Assembly (NCBI GenBank): GCA_037349105.1
Contig: JAYJMM010000019.1
Span: 2,043,501 to 2,107,500, forward strand
Reading direction: 5' to 3'
DNA from: Limnomonas spitsbergensis
Taxonomy: Eukaryota; Chlorophyta; Chlorophyceae; Chlamydomonadales
DNA: 64,000 bases
Numbering within the stretch: the stretch's first letter is position 1; each line of letters begins with the position of its first letter. Positions 11,801 through 24,600 of the stretch are shown one piece after another. The notes beneath the pieces are model-generated. The model did not search any database and had not been told where the DNA came from. It saw nothing but the letters and a program-made list of their open reading frames with translations. A program made the position numbers and the translations under genes.

Positions 11801-12628
11801 CTTTCACACTGCCCGGTTTCACCATTAACCTGAAACCCAAACCCTAACACGGCACCTTCCCTTTCACGCTGCTCGGCTAAACCATTAACCTGAAACCCAA
11901 ACCCTAACACGGCACCTTCCCATTCACACTGCCCATCTTCACCATTAACCTGAAACCCAAACCCTAACACGGCACCTTCCCTTTCACGCTGCTCGGCTAA
12001 ACCATTAATCTGAAACCCAAACCCTGGCATGGCACCTTCCCTTTCACGCTGCTCGGCTAAACCATTAACCTGAAACCCAAACCCTGGCATGGCATTTTCC
12101 CTTTCACACTGCCCGGCTTCACCATTTACCTGAGACCTACACCCTGACATGGCACCTTCCCTTTCACACTGCCCGGCTTCACCATTAATCTGAAACCCAA
12201 ACCCTGACACGGCACCTTCCCTTTCACACTGACCGGCTTCACCATAAACATGAAACCTAAACCCTAACACCGCATCTTCTCCTTGACGCTGCCCATGCCC
12301 ATGTATGCTGACTACGCTCGCCCATCTGCCAACCAGCACCTTCCTTCTGGTGCTACCCAGCTTAACATGAAACCTACTACCTCAACCCTTAATATTAAAC
12401 CCCTGCCTACACCCTAACCCCTTAACGCTGCTCAGGTATGCAGACCGCGCTCGCCACATCCGCAACAAGCCCGTTGTGAACCGCGACCCAATGGCGGCCC
12501 AGGTGGCCGCTCTGCGCCAGCAGATTGCACGCCTGCAGTCGGAGAACGTTGCGATGAGGAAGGCGTCGTCACAGCCGGCTTTCGAGGCGGCCGAGGGCGA
12601 GCGCTGGCAGCTGGTCGAGCAGATGCAG
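5821..12628 (+). CDS. Kinesin exons 1-9: motor domain and neck
   Basis: Exon ends (bp): 5821-5943, 6179-6329, 7402-7505, 7693-7777, 8298-8519, 9238-9329, 9844-10017, 10764-10852, 12436-12628. Exon 2 encodes [12 protein letters not shown]. The P-loop GQTG|SGKT is split by intron 2 at about residue 91. Exon 4 gives [15 protein letters not shown]. Exon 5 carries the switch I serines (SSRSH). Exon 6 is a Glu-rich insert ending CAKMHL. Exon 7 opens with switch II (DLAGSE) and continues [17 protein letters not shown]. Exon 8 ends NFEESLNTL. Exon 9 supplies the neck and the first heptads. All nucleotide-contacting motifs are intact. Confidence 0.93.
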
Positions 12629-15600
12629 GTGGGCTGGGCGGGACAGGACATTTCCCGTTACACTCTGTTACTGATTTCTTGTGGCCACCGAAGCCACAGC
12701 CCTCGAGCTGTAGAATGCCCGGCTGAGGGTGCTGCCACAGAGCGTCCAGTCTGATCAACATTTCCAATTCACTTCGATATTTTTCCATCCTCCACTCTTT
12801 CCAGGCTGAGACCTCAGCCTTGAGCTGGAGAATGCCCGGCTGAGGGTGCTGCCACAGAGCGTCCAGTCTGATCAACATTTCCAATTCGCTTCGATTTTTT
12901 TTTTCATCCTCCACTCTTTCCAGGCTGAGACTTCAGCCCTTGAGCTGGAGAATGCCCGGCTGAGGGTGCAGCTTGAGAGCGTCCAGTCTGACCTCACGGG
13001 CGTGTCAGACAAGTTCTTTATGGCGCGGGCCGAGCTGGACCTGCTGCAGCTGCAGCTCCGCGACCATGGGCGGGAAGATGCGGCTGAGCACCAGCAGGGG
13101 CCGCCCTCTGAGGCACAGGTGTGTTTGTGTGAATGTGTGTGCATGCGTGGCGGTCCTCTGGTATGAGCACATGAGATTCGACATAGCTACCTTCATGATT
13201 ATACAATTTGTCAATGTGCTTTTTATCTGGTGAGCAGGGAAACTCTGATGCGCCTGGGTGGTTGGCTCCAGCGTATAAAATCTGCAATTCAAATTTCCAT
13301 CGAAGAGCAAAGAAGAAGAATATCTCTATTGTTTTGTAGAGTCGTTTCTTATAGGCTGGGGACGCGCATGCACCAAGCACCCTGCACCATCCACCATCTA
13401 TGAGAAACCTGTCACTTTCTGATAAGAAATATCATCAGGCTTGGTTGAAGTGTGGGATCACTCAGCTGACGTCATGCACCCTGCTCTACAGGAGACACAC
13501 CGCCAGCCCAGGCTCGGCTCGGAGCCCGGGGGTGTTGGGAGCGGACGTCCGACAGCTGCCAGCGTGGAGCTCATGCGAACGTATCTGAGCAAGATCGCAG
13601 ACCTCGAGAAGGAGGTGAGCAGGCAGGGGGAGGGCAGGTGGGTACCAGTTTATTTCAGGGTGCTTCAGATACTCTTCAGCTACATCTTGGAATACGACTA
13701 CAGGGGCTCGTGCAGCAAGCCCTGCTGCTTGAGGTGAGCTTGCAGAGAGCAGGTCACTCTGGGAGGGTAGGGCACTCTCCTCCTCTTGAGTGCTTCAGCC
13801 TTTATCCAGCAGCGTCATGGCTGCTCTGCATTGATGGGCCATGCCACTTTATCCACCTTTACTCCACCTGCCTCCCTGAGCTCGACGTCTTCTACCATCG
13901 CCCTGGCTCCGTTGCCCCGTCGGTCCTTGAGAGTCAGGTTTTTTTGCGCTATAGCTAAGTGCCTCTCATGCATCCACCTTGTGTCCTCCCCTGCCACACT
14001 TTCTGCTCCGCGGTGCGCCTCTGATGTTTTCCACCCTCAACCTCCTCCGATGTTTGTCACCCGCAAACTACATTGTTTCCGACCCTCAACCTCCTCCCAT
14101 GTATTAAGTCCAAAACCTCTTATGTGTTAAAGTCTGATGTGATAAAACCTCAACCTCTGATGTGTTAAACCCTCAACCTCTGATGTGTTGTACCCTCAAC
14201 CTCTGATCTGTTAAGACCTAAACCTCCGCCTTATAATACCCTATACCTCTAACGTCTTAAACCCTATACCCGGAATTTTTCTCAGGTCCGTAACCTCAGG
14301 TCCCTGCAGCAGCTGAGCAGCTTCCGGCGCCGCACCTCTCGCGCCGGGGCCGACATCCCGCAGCCCCAGCTGCACTCCCTGCACACGGCCGCCGGCACCA
14401 TACCGCCGCTAAGCCCTGAGCCCAGCAGCTATTCAGCTGATGGCGCAATGACGCCTGGCTCTGCCGTGCGCCCGGGGGGCACTCTGGACATGATGGCTGA
14501 GGAGGAGGAGGGGCCCTCGAGGGACGCGTGCGAGGAGAATGAGGAGGGTGGTGACAATGGACTTGTCGAGGAGCAATGCTTCTTTGCGGAGATGGCGGCT
14601 CACTCGTGAGGGGGGGGGGGGGGGGGGCGGGGTGGGGTGCTCGGGTAGAAGTGTGGGCGAGGAGTTCAAATGGGGATGGGGAGCGAGCGAGCAGGGTACA
14701 AACGGGAAGGCAAGCGTAAGGGGGAGTCAAACGGCGTGGCGGGTAAGCAGGGTTCTAACTTGGAGGAGGGCAAGCGGGGGCCTCAGGTGGTATGGCAGGT
14801 CAGTCAGTGGCACCTTGGGCAAGGGGGGCCTAGACGTGGGGGGCAGGGGAGGCAGGGGGGCCCTGTAGGAGCCGCAGCACTGGTGCAGCGCCTTACAGGC
14901 TTGTCATCTATTTTCCCTCCAACTAGGGGGAGCAGGCCAGCAGAGTGAAAGACTCGGAGAGGTGTTGCAAAGAGATAGGCTGCTAGCAAGTTTTCCTTCC
15001 TTGTTTCCGTGCGTGTATGCAGTCTGCAGCACAAGCAGATGAAGCAGGACGCTTCAGTTAGTGCTGGCTGTGTAATGCTGGCATACTGAGGCCCTTTCTC
15101 GGTCCGTGTCTGTGTCATTGACATTACACCTCTGGGCCCTGCTCAAAAAGGCTCGACCGCGTGGGCGCCCAACTGTCCCGTTGGAAGAAAATAAACTCAA
15201 GTGTGTGTGTGCAGGTTGCAGCAAAAGCAGATGGAGCAGGACTTGGCGGCAATGCAGCGTGTGCTTGAAGTGAAGGAGCGCAAGATGCAGGAGCTCTTGA
15301 AGAATACCGGGCAGGTGAAATCAGCTGCCCACTTGCAGGATATGTTTCCTTCTTCTACGTTCCAATGCCGCGGCTGGGCGTACAATGCGGGCTCGTCAGG
15401 CAGCTCGCTCGCTGCTTGCGCATGCTGGTGTGGGGAGCCAAGCTGTCCTGTCCATGTGGACGCGTTTGTTTTTACGGGCTGCTTGCACGGTGGCATGCTG
15501 GTCCGTTGTGTTTTGCTTCATGATTCATGTCAGCATGCATGGTTTTACAACCTCCTAGTAGGTGCCGGTCCTGAATCTGCACTATGATGCTTGATTGATT

Positions 15601-18600
15601 GCATGCTTGATTTTGATATGTAATTGCCGACCCTCAAGCCGCACTTTAATTCATCTTTATCCGAACATGTGAAGCTCTTGCAGTCCAGCAGAGCATCACA
15701 TTTGATGCATGGGACATGTGCCCATAACCGGTACAGGCACGTAATCTTGATATGCTAGGACAACTAGCGAAAACCAGTTTTGAATCCCTGTGCAGGTGCC
15801 GGCCCTGAAGCAGCACTATGACCGCGTCCTCCATGAGCTTGAGAAGGAGCGGGACTCTCTTCAGAGCGAGAAGGTGGCCATGATGCAGAAGCTCCAGGTG
15901 CTGCACCACGCCAGCGAGGACGAGCGCAAGCGCCTCGAGGCGCATTACAAAGAGAAGATTGCGCAGTATGACGAGAAGTTGAAAGAGGTGCGATTCAGGA
16001 GGGAGGAAAGGGAGGGGAGGAAGAAAGGAAAGTGGGGGAGGGGAGAAGTGAAGGGGGCTGAAGGAGTTGACAACCCTACCTCAATCTTGCTCTACATCTC
16101 CTTCATTAGAAGTATCCCCTACCGGCCTACCTCCCTCTCCCTCATTAGAAGTACCGGCCGCCCTCCCTCTACCTCATGACAAGTATGTCAACCGGCCGCC
16201 CTACCTCTCCCTCATTAGAAGTATCCTCTACCAGGCTCCCTTACTCTCTGTTCATGTCCGACAGGTGCGGCGCAAGGAGCGCGACTTCATGATGATGCAG
16301 AAGCTGAAGCAGCGCAGCGAGGAGCTCTGCGGCCGCCTCAATGGCGACATTGGGCGCATCAAGCAGCAGAAGGTCGCGCTGCAGAAGCACATGGAGAACA
16401 GCGCCAAGCAGTTTGCACTCTGGAAGGCGGATCGTGAGAAAGAGGTGATCCAGCTGCGAAAGCAGAACAGGCGCAACACGGCGCACATCCAGCAGCTGGA
16501 GGCACTGCAGGCCAAGCAGAATGCAGTGCTGCAGGTGGGATTGGGGCGGATGAGGAGGTCAGAGTGGGAGCGGGGCCGATGTGGAGGCCAGAATGGGAGC
16601 GGGGTCAGTGGGGAGGCCAGAGTGGGAGTGGGGCCGATGTGGAGGCCAGAATGGGAGCGGGGTTGATGGGGAGACCAGAGTGGGAGTGGAGCGGATGTTA
16701 AGGCCAGAATGGGAGTGGAGCGGATGTGAAGGCCTGAATGGGAGCAGGGTTGATGGGGAGGCCAGAGTGGGAGCGGGGTTGATGTGAAGGCCAGAATGTG
16801 AGCGGGGTTGATGGGGAGGCCAGAATGGGAGCGGGGTTGATGTGGAGGCCAGAATGGGAGCGGGGTTGATGTGGAGGCCAGAGTGGGAGCGATGTCATCA
16901 TGGCACCATTGGAAAGAGTTTACACTGTGCTGCACACTTCATCTTCTCTCAATGCATGCCCTGCTTTTGTCTCTGTACTTCTGTTGCGCAAAATCTGATA
17001 TACCAGCATGGCCTGCAAGTGCTGCATTGGGCAGTGTGTTTGGCAGGGCTGCACACCTCACCTCACTTCCCGCCCTGATTGTGCGTCTGTAGCGCAAAAT
17101 CAACGACGCCACCATGGCCCGCAAGAAGCTGAAGGACATGCAGTCTGGCAACAACTCAGGTGAGGGCCGGGGGCAGAGGGACAAGGGCCATGGGAGGGAT
17201 TCGATCTGGGGGACCACGGAAGGGATCATGGGAGGGATCCAATCTGGGGGACATGGACAGAGGGACAATGGGCGGGATTTGGTGGGGGCAGAAGAGGAAT
17301 GGATGCAGAGGAACATGGTTTCATGCCCCTGGCTGGTCTGGGCATGAATTCATCGTAAACTTATATGCTTCGGGTGTGAATGCGGGCTTGGTTGGTGTGG
17401 GGGCGCGACCCATGTGCCGTGGAAGCGATGACGATGTGTTCCAGTCTTCTAGATGCCAGTAGGCTGCAACTGTGTTGTGGAAGTGCGTTTGGGTTCACAA
17501 CCGGGTTGCCGCTTGTAAGTTGAGACAGTAGGGGGACTGCCTTTTCCTAGCATGCCATCGGTTTGCCAAAAATGTCTGCGTGCCCGGTCACGGAGTCCAA
17601 GTCGGTCTGACAAGAGTAGCAACCTGTTTCATCGCGTCGCGTGCGTTCCTTGTTATGAAGCTAGATGCTGATTCGCTGAATGCCTCTGGTGCGATGTCTT
17701 CCTCTTAGGGCGCGTGTCTGGTAGTGCCGCCACCAGCGCCGCGGTTGCCTTCGGTCCGGCAGCCACCGCGGGTATCTCAGCCACCGGCGCGGCAGTTGAG
17801 CTGCAGCCCAACGCGCAGGCGCCGCTGCTGCGCACCGAGCGGTCCCGTCGTGATTGGCTGGAGAAGGAGCTGGACCTGTGTAATCAGGTGCGAGAAGAAA
17901 AGATTTGAACACCCGTAGATTTGAATTGCCCTCTCTTCACTGTGAATTCTTTATTTACGTGATATGCTTGCCTCGGGACAAATTATGGCCAAGGTTCTCC
18001 ATTTCCGACAGACAGCGGCATTGACATGTTTTTTTATCCCTCATCCCTATCAACAGCCTCCTTTCACCCTAGCCTTTATATCCTGTCCTGCCTACAAGCC
18101 CTGCTTCTAACCTGATCCCCCGACCCATTCTCCCCCCTCCTGTCACTCCTGCCTTTTATATATGATTCCCGATCTGCCGGAACCCTTGCTCTAACCTCAC
18201 GACCTGATCCACTGACCCGTCCCCCCTTGTCATTCTCTCATGTGCAGAGCTACGAGTATCAGAGGTGCCTGGACGGCGAGCTAGCCCAGCGCGCCGACAC
18301 CAACCGCCACCTGCGTGAGGTCGAGAAGCGTCTGATGCTTGCGCAGAACCTGGTCCCCGCCAGCCCCCTGGTCGGCGGCCAGGGCTTGCCCGTAGCCGCC
18401 GCCGCGCTACCCTCCGAGGGCACGGAGCGGCTGGTGCACCGCCGCGAGCAGCTGAACAGGCAGCTGGAGGTGCACAACGTCAACATCAAGGACCTGCAGG
18501 CCTCTTGGGAGTCGGCGAAGCTGGAAGAGGAGGGGCGTGGCGGCGGCGCGGCCGACACGAAGCGATGGAACGGGATCCGCAGGTAGGGAGGGGGAATGCT

Positions 18601-21600
18601 GCTGGGGTGCATACTGTTCCGTGTCTTTTCAGGGTCTTGGGTCCATATAGCCCCAGTCGCTTCGCTTCCTAGGGTCTGGCTGGCAATAGGGTTGATGCAG
18701 TTATTGCAATCCTGTCTAGGGGGGAAAAGGGCTCTTTTCCTGCCAACTGCTACCCCCATGTGGCTGTTCCCCAATCTTGACATCTTCACTGTTTTATGCA
18801 AACACGTGTGTCCGCGCTCCACCATGCCAATCTCAATACAACCCCCCCATGCAGTTCTCCATGCAAACCACCATTCAACCCCTATGCAAACCTCCATGCA
18901 AACCACCATTCAACCCCCATGCAAACCTCCATGCAAACCACCATTCAACCCCCATGCAAACCTCCATGCAGCGTGATTGAGGCAAGGGAGCTGATGCGGT
19001 CACTGTTCCGGGTGGCGTGCGATCACAAGGGGCAGGCAAATGACGTCCAGATGGACGTCACAAAGCTGCAGGAGGAGATTGGCCTCATGAGTGTGCAGGT
19101 ATGCTGTGAGGGGGGGAGGGGGAGGATGGAATGATCAGGTGGGTGGAAGTAGGGATGAGGTGCAGGAGGGCAGAGTGAGCAGGTGGGCGATGGAGAGGAT
19201 AAATCATCATAAGCCCTGAACCCTTAAACCTGAACCCTAAATCACCATTAGCCCTGAACCCTGAACTGTTGAGGCAAGGATGCACTTGAAGTGCATCCCC
19301 ACCCTCCGCCAGTTAAATTTGTAAACTTCTGCCCAAACTCTCCACCTCCAACATGTTGCTGAACCCTCGGCCTTTACCCTCCTTCTGCCTCAACCCTTCG
19401 CCTCACCCCCCCACCCGAACCCTCTGCCCAAACCCTGTGCCTCAAACGTCCATCTGCCTCAATCTCCCCACTGCCTCAAACCTCTATCTGATTTTCGCCT
19501 GAACTCTCGCAGCTGGATTCGGCGCGGAAGGAGGGCGAGGCGCACCGCAAGCGGGCCGCAGCCATTGAGGCCAACGCCGCCTCGGCCATGGCTGCGGCAG
19601 CCACCTCCACGCCCTTCTCAACAGGGCACAGGTGTGGTTTGCTGGAGCCTGTCAGGGGAACAGCAGAGGTCAATAAAAGGCATAAAAGCGCTGTTAGGGG
19701 CGGCGTAGTGTTCGGGAGGGAGGTTGGGTCTGGCTCGCTTCTGTGAAATTTAAGCGCTTCATTATTGGGAAAAAGGGAAGGGGGTGCCTGATGCCATGCT
19801 GGGCTATGAGCATTTAAGTGCCTTGCCTTGGAGAGCACAGCTTGTGCTCTCTCTGTCTCCTTCCAGCAGCTCTCTTGCAGGCTACCGGGGTCTCCAAGGG
19901 TGCTTTCAAACCCTTTTTCTTGATGCAGGGGAGGGCGGCCTGGGTCCTCTGCTGGCGGTAATACCGGCGTCGATGCTGGTCGTGAGGATGAGGCCATGGA
20001 TGCGGAGGTGGATGACCTGCTGCAGCAACTGCAGGTGCGAGGGGGGGCACTGGGTTTCTGTAAAGCGGACACTTGAGCATATGGAGGCGGTTGTAGAGGA
20101 CCATTAGCTGCAACAACTGCAGGTGGGTGGGGCGCACAGGGTTGCGATAAAGTCGAAATCTAAGCATATAAATGCGAAGGTGAAGGGCCATCAGCTGCAG
20201 CAATTGCAGGTGCGTGGGGGGCGCAGGGTTGTGGTAAACCGGACGGCTGAGCGTATAGATGCGAAAATGGAGGGCTATCAGCTGCAGGTTCATGAGGGGC
20301 AGATCAATGGATGCGGCAATGTGGGAGAGGTTCAGCGGTATTGGTTGCATATTGTTTGTGTCCTTTGTCTTTTTCAGCCGCCGTGCAGGTTGCGGTCATA
20401 TTGCTGGTGCTGGGGGGCCTCCTCCATTCAAGCCCTGGGGCATATTGCTTGTTAGTTTGCTCATATTCCCTGACGGGGTGCACTGTTGATTTATTTGTCT
20501 GTTGGCATGTCCCTTTCTGTCGTCGTGGAGGTGTTAGTGGCCTCATTGCTAGGATCTCTTTCTCGATCCAGGAATGGTTTATATCCATCTGTCAGCATGT
20601 CCATGAAAAGCAACTATGCGTTCTGCTCGTCAGCGCTTAAGCTTGTTTGGGGACTTCGAAATTGACAGGTTTGCTGCAGTGAATTAAAAAAGTAAAAGAC
20701 AGGTCTCCAAAGCAACAGTATTTGTTGACATCTGTCAGCATGCCCATGACTGCCGCCTTGCAGGTGGCAGCAACATCTCCGGTGCTTTCGGGGTCGCGTC
20801 GAGCGTCGGCATTCAACGGGCAGTCCCAATCTATCGATGCCCTGCGGCTGCAAGAGGGACAGCTGCGATCCACGGACAACCTGCGGCTGCACGAGGGCAT
20901 GGGCTTGGACGGCACAATACAGGTCCACCTTGCGTATCCCGCAGCGGCGGCGGCGGGGACGGCAGCAGCGGCGGACGAAGCCGAGGCGGCTCCAGTGGCC
21001 AAAGCGCTCCACTTTAAATCCCCCAGGGCGAGGTAGGTGTGGCCTTGATGAAGGTCTGGCAGCTGGGTGCCGCGATGCTGAGGCAAGGGTGCCATCAGCT
21101 AAATAAGGAAGTGAGATTGGAAATGAGCAAGTGACATTGGAAATGAGCAAGCGGCGTTAGAAGTTTGATGGTTTAGGGTTTGATTAGAAGGGGCGGAATG
21201 AACCGATGCGCCCACGGAGCCCGTCAGAGTTGCTAGGGAATGATAAGTTGGTGGATATCTGCCTTCAGAGGTAAGAACTGTCACCTGTTATTGAGCTGAT
21301 TTCGCTGAGTGGATCGCATAGGTCACCACTAAAAGCTCTGCAAGAGTTTATTAGTATTCTTTATATATAACTGGGCAGATCCAGCTTGTTCGGTTCATTG
21401 TTTATGATGGATACCAACTGTCAGATCTGCTAGGAAATCATAAGTGGGTGGATATCGACTGTCATGTTCATATCAGGGGGCACGTGGAGTTCTGCCGGGA
21501 GTGGGTGAATGAAATAACTTGCCCATGAAGCAGGCTTTCTTCTGCCATGATATGGCTCTGACAACTTATCATAGGGGGTATCATGAAAGTTGATGGGCCC

Positions 21601-24600
21601 TGTGCCATCAGCTGAGGCAATGGAGGGAGAGTAGAGTCCTGCCTGCTAAGCTCCGCCCTTCTTCATGCATGATATGGTCCTCCCCAAGCCTACAGGAGTT
21701 GTGGCCTCAATGATGATATAAACTAGAAACCCTCCCTGCTCTGTGCCCCTCCTCGCGTCTACAGATATGGCAGCCACAGTGATGATGATAGCAGCATCGT
21801 CATTGTAGACAGCGACGATGAGATGGAGGATGCAGAAATGCACGACATGACCTCGGCGCCGGGGACGGAGAAGGAGGGGGGAGCCAACCAGTCGACCTCA
21901 AGTAGGTCCAGGTGTCCTATAAGTGTGGGCCTTCCCACGTAAAATGGGAGTGTAATGGGGAAAAGGAATCGGAAAAGTATCCCAAATTACCGGGTCTGAT
22001 CCGAAACAGGCTTGTTGGTCAGGGGTCTGGCGTAGTTAATGCCCCTTCATTGGGGTGTTGATTTTTTGCCGGCGTCTTGCCTCCTTTCTTTTAACTAACA
22101 CCTCCAAACCAATCAAATCCGAAGCAACTACTGGCAATGGCGACTCTTGGGAGATTTGGGGGACACTATGTCAGTGTTGGGCGCGGAGGAGGAGGAGGAG
22201 GGGCAAATCAATCGACGTCCACACTTTTGAAAGTGTCCATTATCCGCCCTGGGCTGCTTGGGTTGAAGTTCTGCCGGGAGTGGGTGAATGAAATTACTTG
22301 CCCATGAAGCAGGCTTTCTTCTGCCATGATATGGCTCTGACACCTTATCATAGGGACCAGCGCGTGACAGTATGGTTGAAGCGATGTTGGTGGGTTTCCC
22401 TTTTGAGAAGTGGATTTAGGGTTTAGGGTTGAGGCACTGGTGTGATTTTTGCCTCACCTGCCGATCCTTCCAGATGGCCGCATCAAGCAGGAGCAGCTGG
22501 AGGGCGGCTCTGATGATGAAGAAGAGGAGGACGAGGAAGAAGCTGGGGATGTGGACTGGGACCCTTCGAGAGCCACACCAGCCAGGATCAAGTGCGTTGT
22601 CCCAGGGGGAGGGGGGGAGGGGGTAGGGGGAGGGAGGTAGACACACCAGGGGGTAGGGGGTAGACACACCAGGGGTTGGGGGGGTGGACACACCAGGGGG
22701 TAGGGGGGTAGACACACCAGGGGGGAGGGGTAGGGGGGTAGACACACCAGAGGGGAGGGGTAGGGGGGTAGACACACCAGGGGGGAGGGGTAGGGAGGTA
22801 GACACACCAGAGGGGAGGGGGTAGGGGGATAGACACACCAGGGGGGAGGGGTAGGGGGGTAGACACACCAGGGGGGAGGGGTAGGGGGGTAGACACACCA
22901 GAGGGGATGGAATAGGGGGGTAGACACACCAGGGGGGAGGGGTAGGGGGGTAGACACACCAGGGGGTAGGGGGGTAGGCACACTAGGGGGGAGGGGGTAG
23001 GGGGGTAGACACACCAGAGGGGAGGGGGTAGGGGGGTAGACACACCAGGGGGTGGGGGTAGGGGGGTAGACACACCAGAGGGGAGGGGTAGGGGGGTAGA
23101 CACACCAGAGGGGAGGGGGTAGGGGGGTAGACACACCAGAGGGGATGGAATAGGGGGGTAGACACACCAGGGGGGAGGGGTAGGGGGGTAGACACACCAG
23201 GGGGTAGGGGGGTAGGCACACTAGGGGGGAGGGGGTAGGGGGGTAGACACACCAGGGGGTGGGGGTAGGGGGGTAGACACACCAGCCAGGATCAAGTGCG
23301 TTGTCTTGGGGGGAGGGGGTTATTACACACCAGCCAGGATCAAGTGTGTTGACCCAGGGGGAAGGGGATTAGAAAGGTAGACACACCAGCCAGGATCAAG
23401 CCTTGAATAGTCCCCACTCAGCCTCAACCCCCTATACGCGCATGCATATTTGCAACAAAAAGACCCCACCCAGCCACACTGTCGTATATATGTGAGCCGT
23501 AAATCCCCACTGGTCCCACCAACCTATGCATTTGTACAGGCGTGCATGTGTGGAGCAATGAATAGTGCCCCCCCCCCCTCCTTCACCTAGCTTTACGCGT
23601 GTTCATTTGCGCAGCTTTCAAGAGTCCTACCCTGCCCCACCCAGCCATACTTTCTTACATGTGAGCCGCAAGTCCCCACCCTATTCCTCTAACCTACGCA
23701 TGTGTACAAGCGTGCATGTGTGGAGCAATAAATAGCCCCCCCCTCCTTCACCTAGCTTTACGCGTGTTCATTTGCGCAGCTTTCAAGGATCCCCATCCCT
23801 CCCGGCCTAGACATAAGTGCGTGCATGTGTGGAAAAACAGTACCCAACCTGCCCAACCCAGCTACATGTGCGTGCATGTGTGGAAAAACAGTACCCAACC
23901 TGCCCAACCCAGCTACATGTGCGTGCATGTGTGGAAAAACAGTACCCAACCTGCCCAACCCAGCTACATGTGCGTGCATGTGTGGAAAAACAGTACCCAA
24001 CCTGCCCAACCCAGCTACATGTGCGTGCATGTGTGGAAAAACAGTACCCAACCTGCCCAACCTAGCTACATGTGCGTGCATGTGTGCAGCTAGGCCCTTC
24101 CCTGCCCCAGCCAGCTATACGTGCCTGCCTGTGTGCTGCTTTGAGGAGTCCCCACCCAGCCTCAACCCCCTACACGCCTACATGCCTCGAGCCCCTACAC
24201 CTGTGCATGTGTTTGTTCAGGCATAGCCGGAGGAGCTCCAGCCTCCGGAGTGGATCCCATGAGCCGGACCGCTTTGAGCCGGCAGCCGGCGCACCCATCT
24301 CAGAGCAGCAGGTGACTGCCTGGGTGCTGATACTTGTGTGAAGGTTAATTTGTGTGGAAAATTAAGGCTTAAGACAGATTTGAATAGCCATAACTCTCGT
24401 TTGAATTACTTATTCATTATAATGCTGCCCTCAGGGCAAACATTGGACCAAAACGCTTGATGTTTGAGTGAAGAGTGGTGTCAACGATCGATCCTTACCG
24501 TAGCTTGACTCACCTGTCCCCCTGTAGGTGTTGCAGCACATTAACAGCGTGCGCCGCCCTCAGAGCTTGGACGCGGTAGAGAGGCTGACGGTGAAGCTGC

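Noticed and set aside
11309..12339. Antisense frames encoding a 20-aa Gly/Phe/Glu repeat
   Set aside because: Product of the 60-bp intronic minisatellite in kinesin intron 8; same reasoning as above.
22454..23282. Antisense Pro/Tyr/Cys-rich repeat protein ([11 protein letters not shown])
   Set aside because: Complement of the 30-bp G-rich array in kinesin intron 24. It resembles a cell-wall repeat protein only by composition, and several frames are open at once.
23816..24088. CRISPR-like regular array
   Set aside because: The units are contiguous and identical throughout, with no unique spacers, in a eukaryotic intron; a minisatellite.
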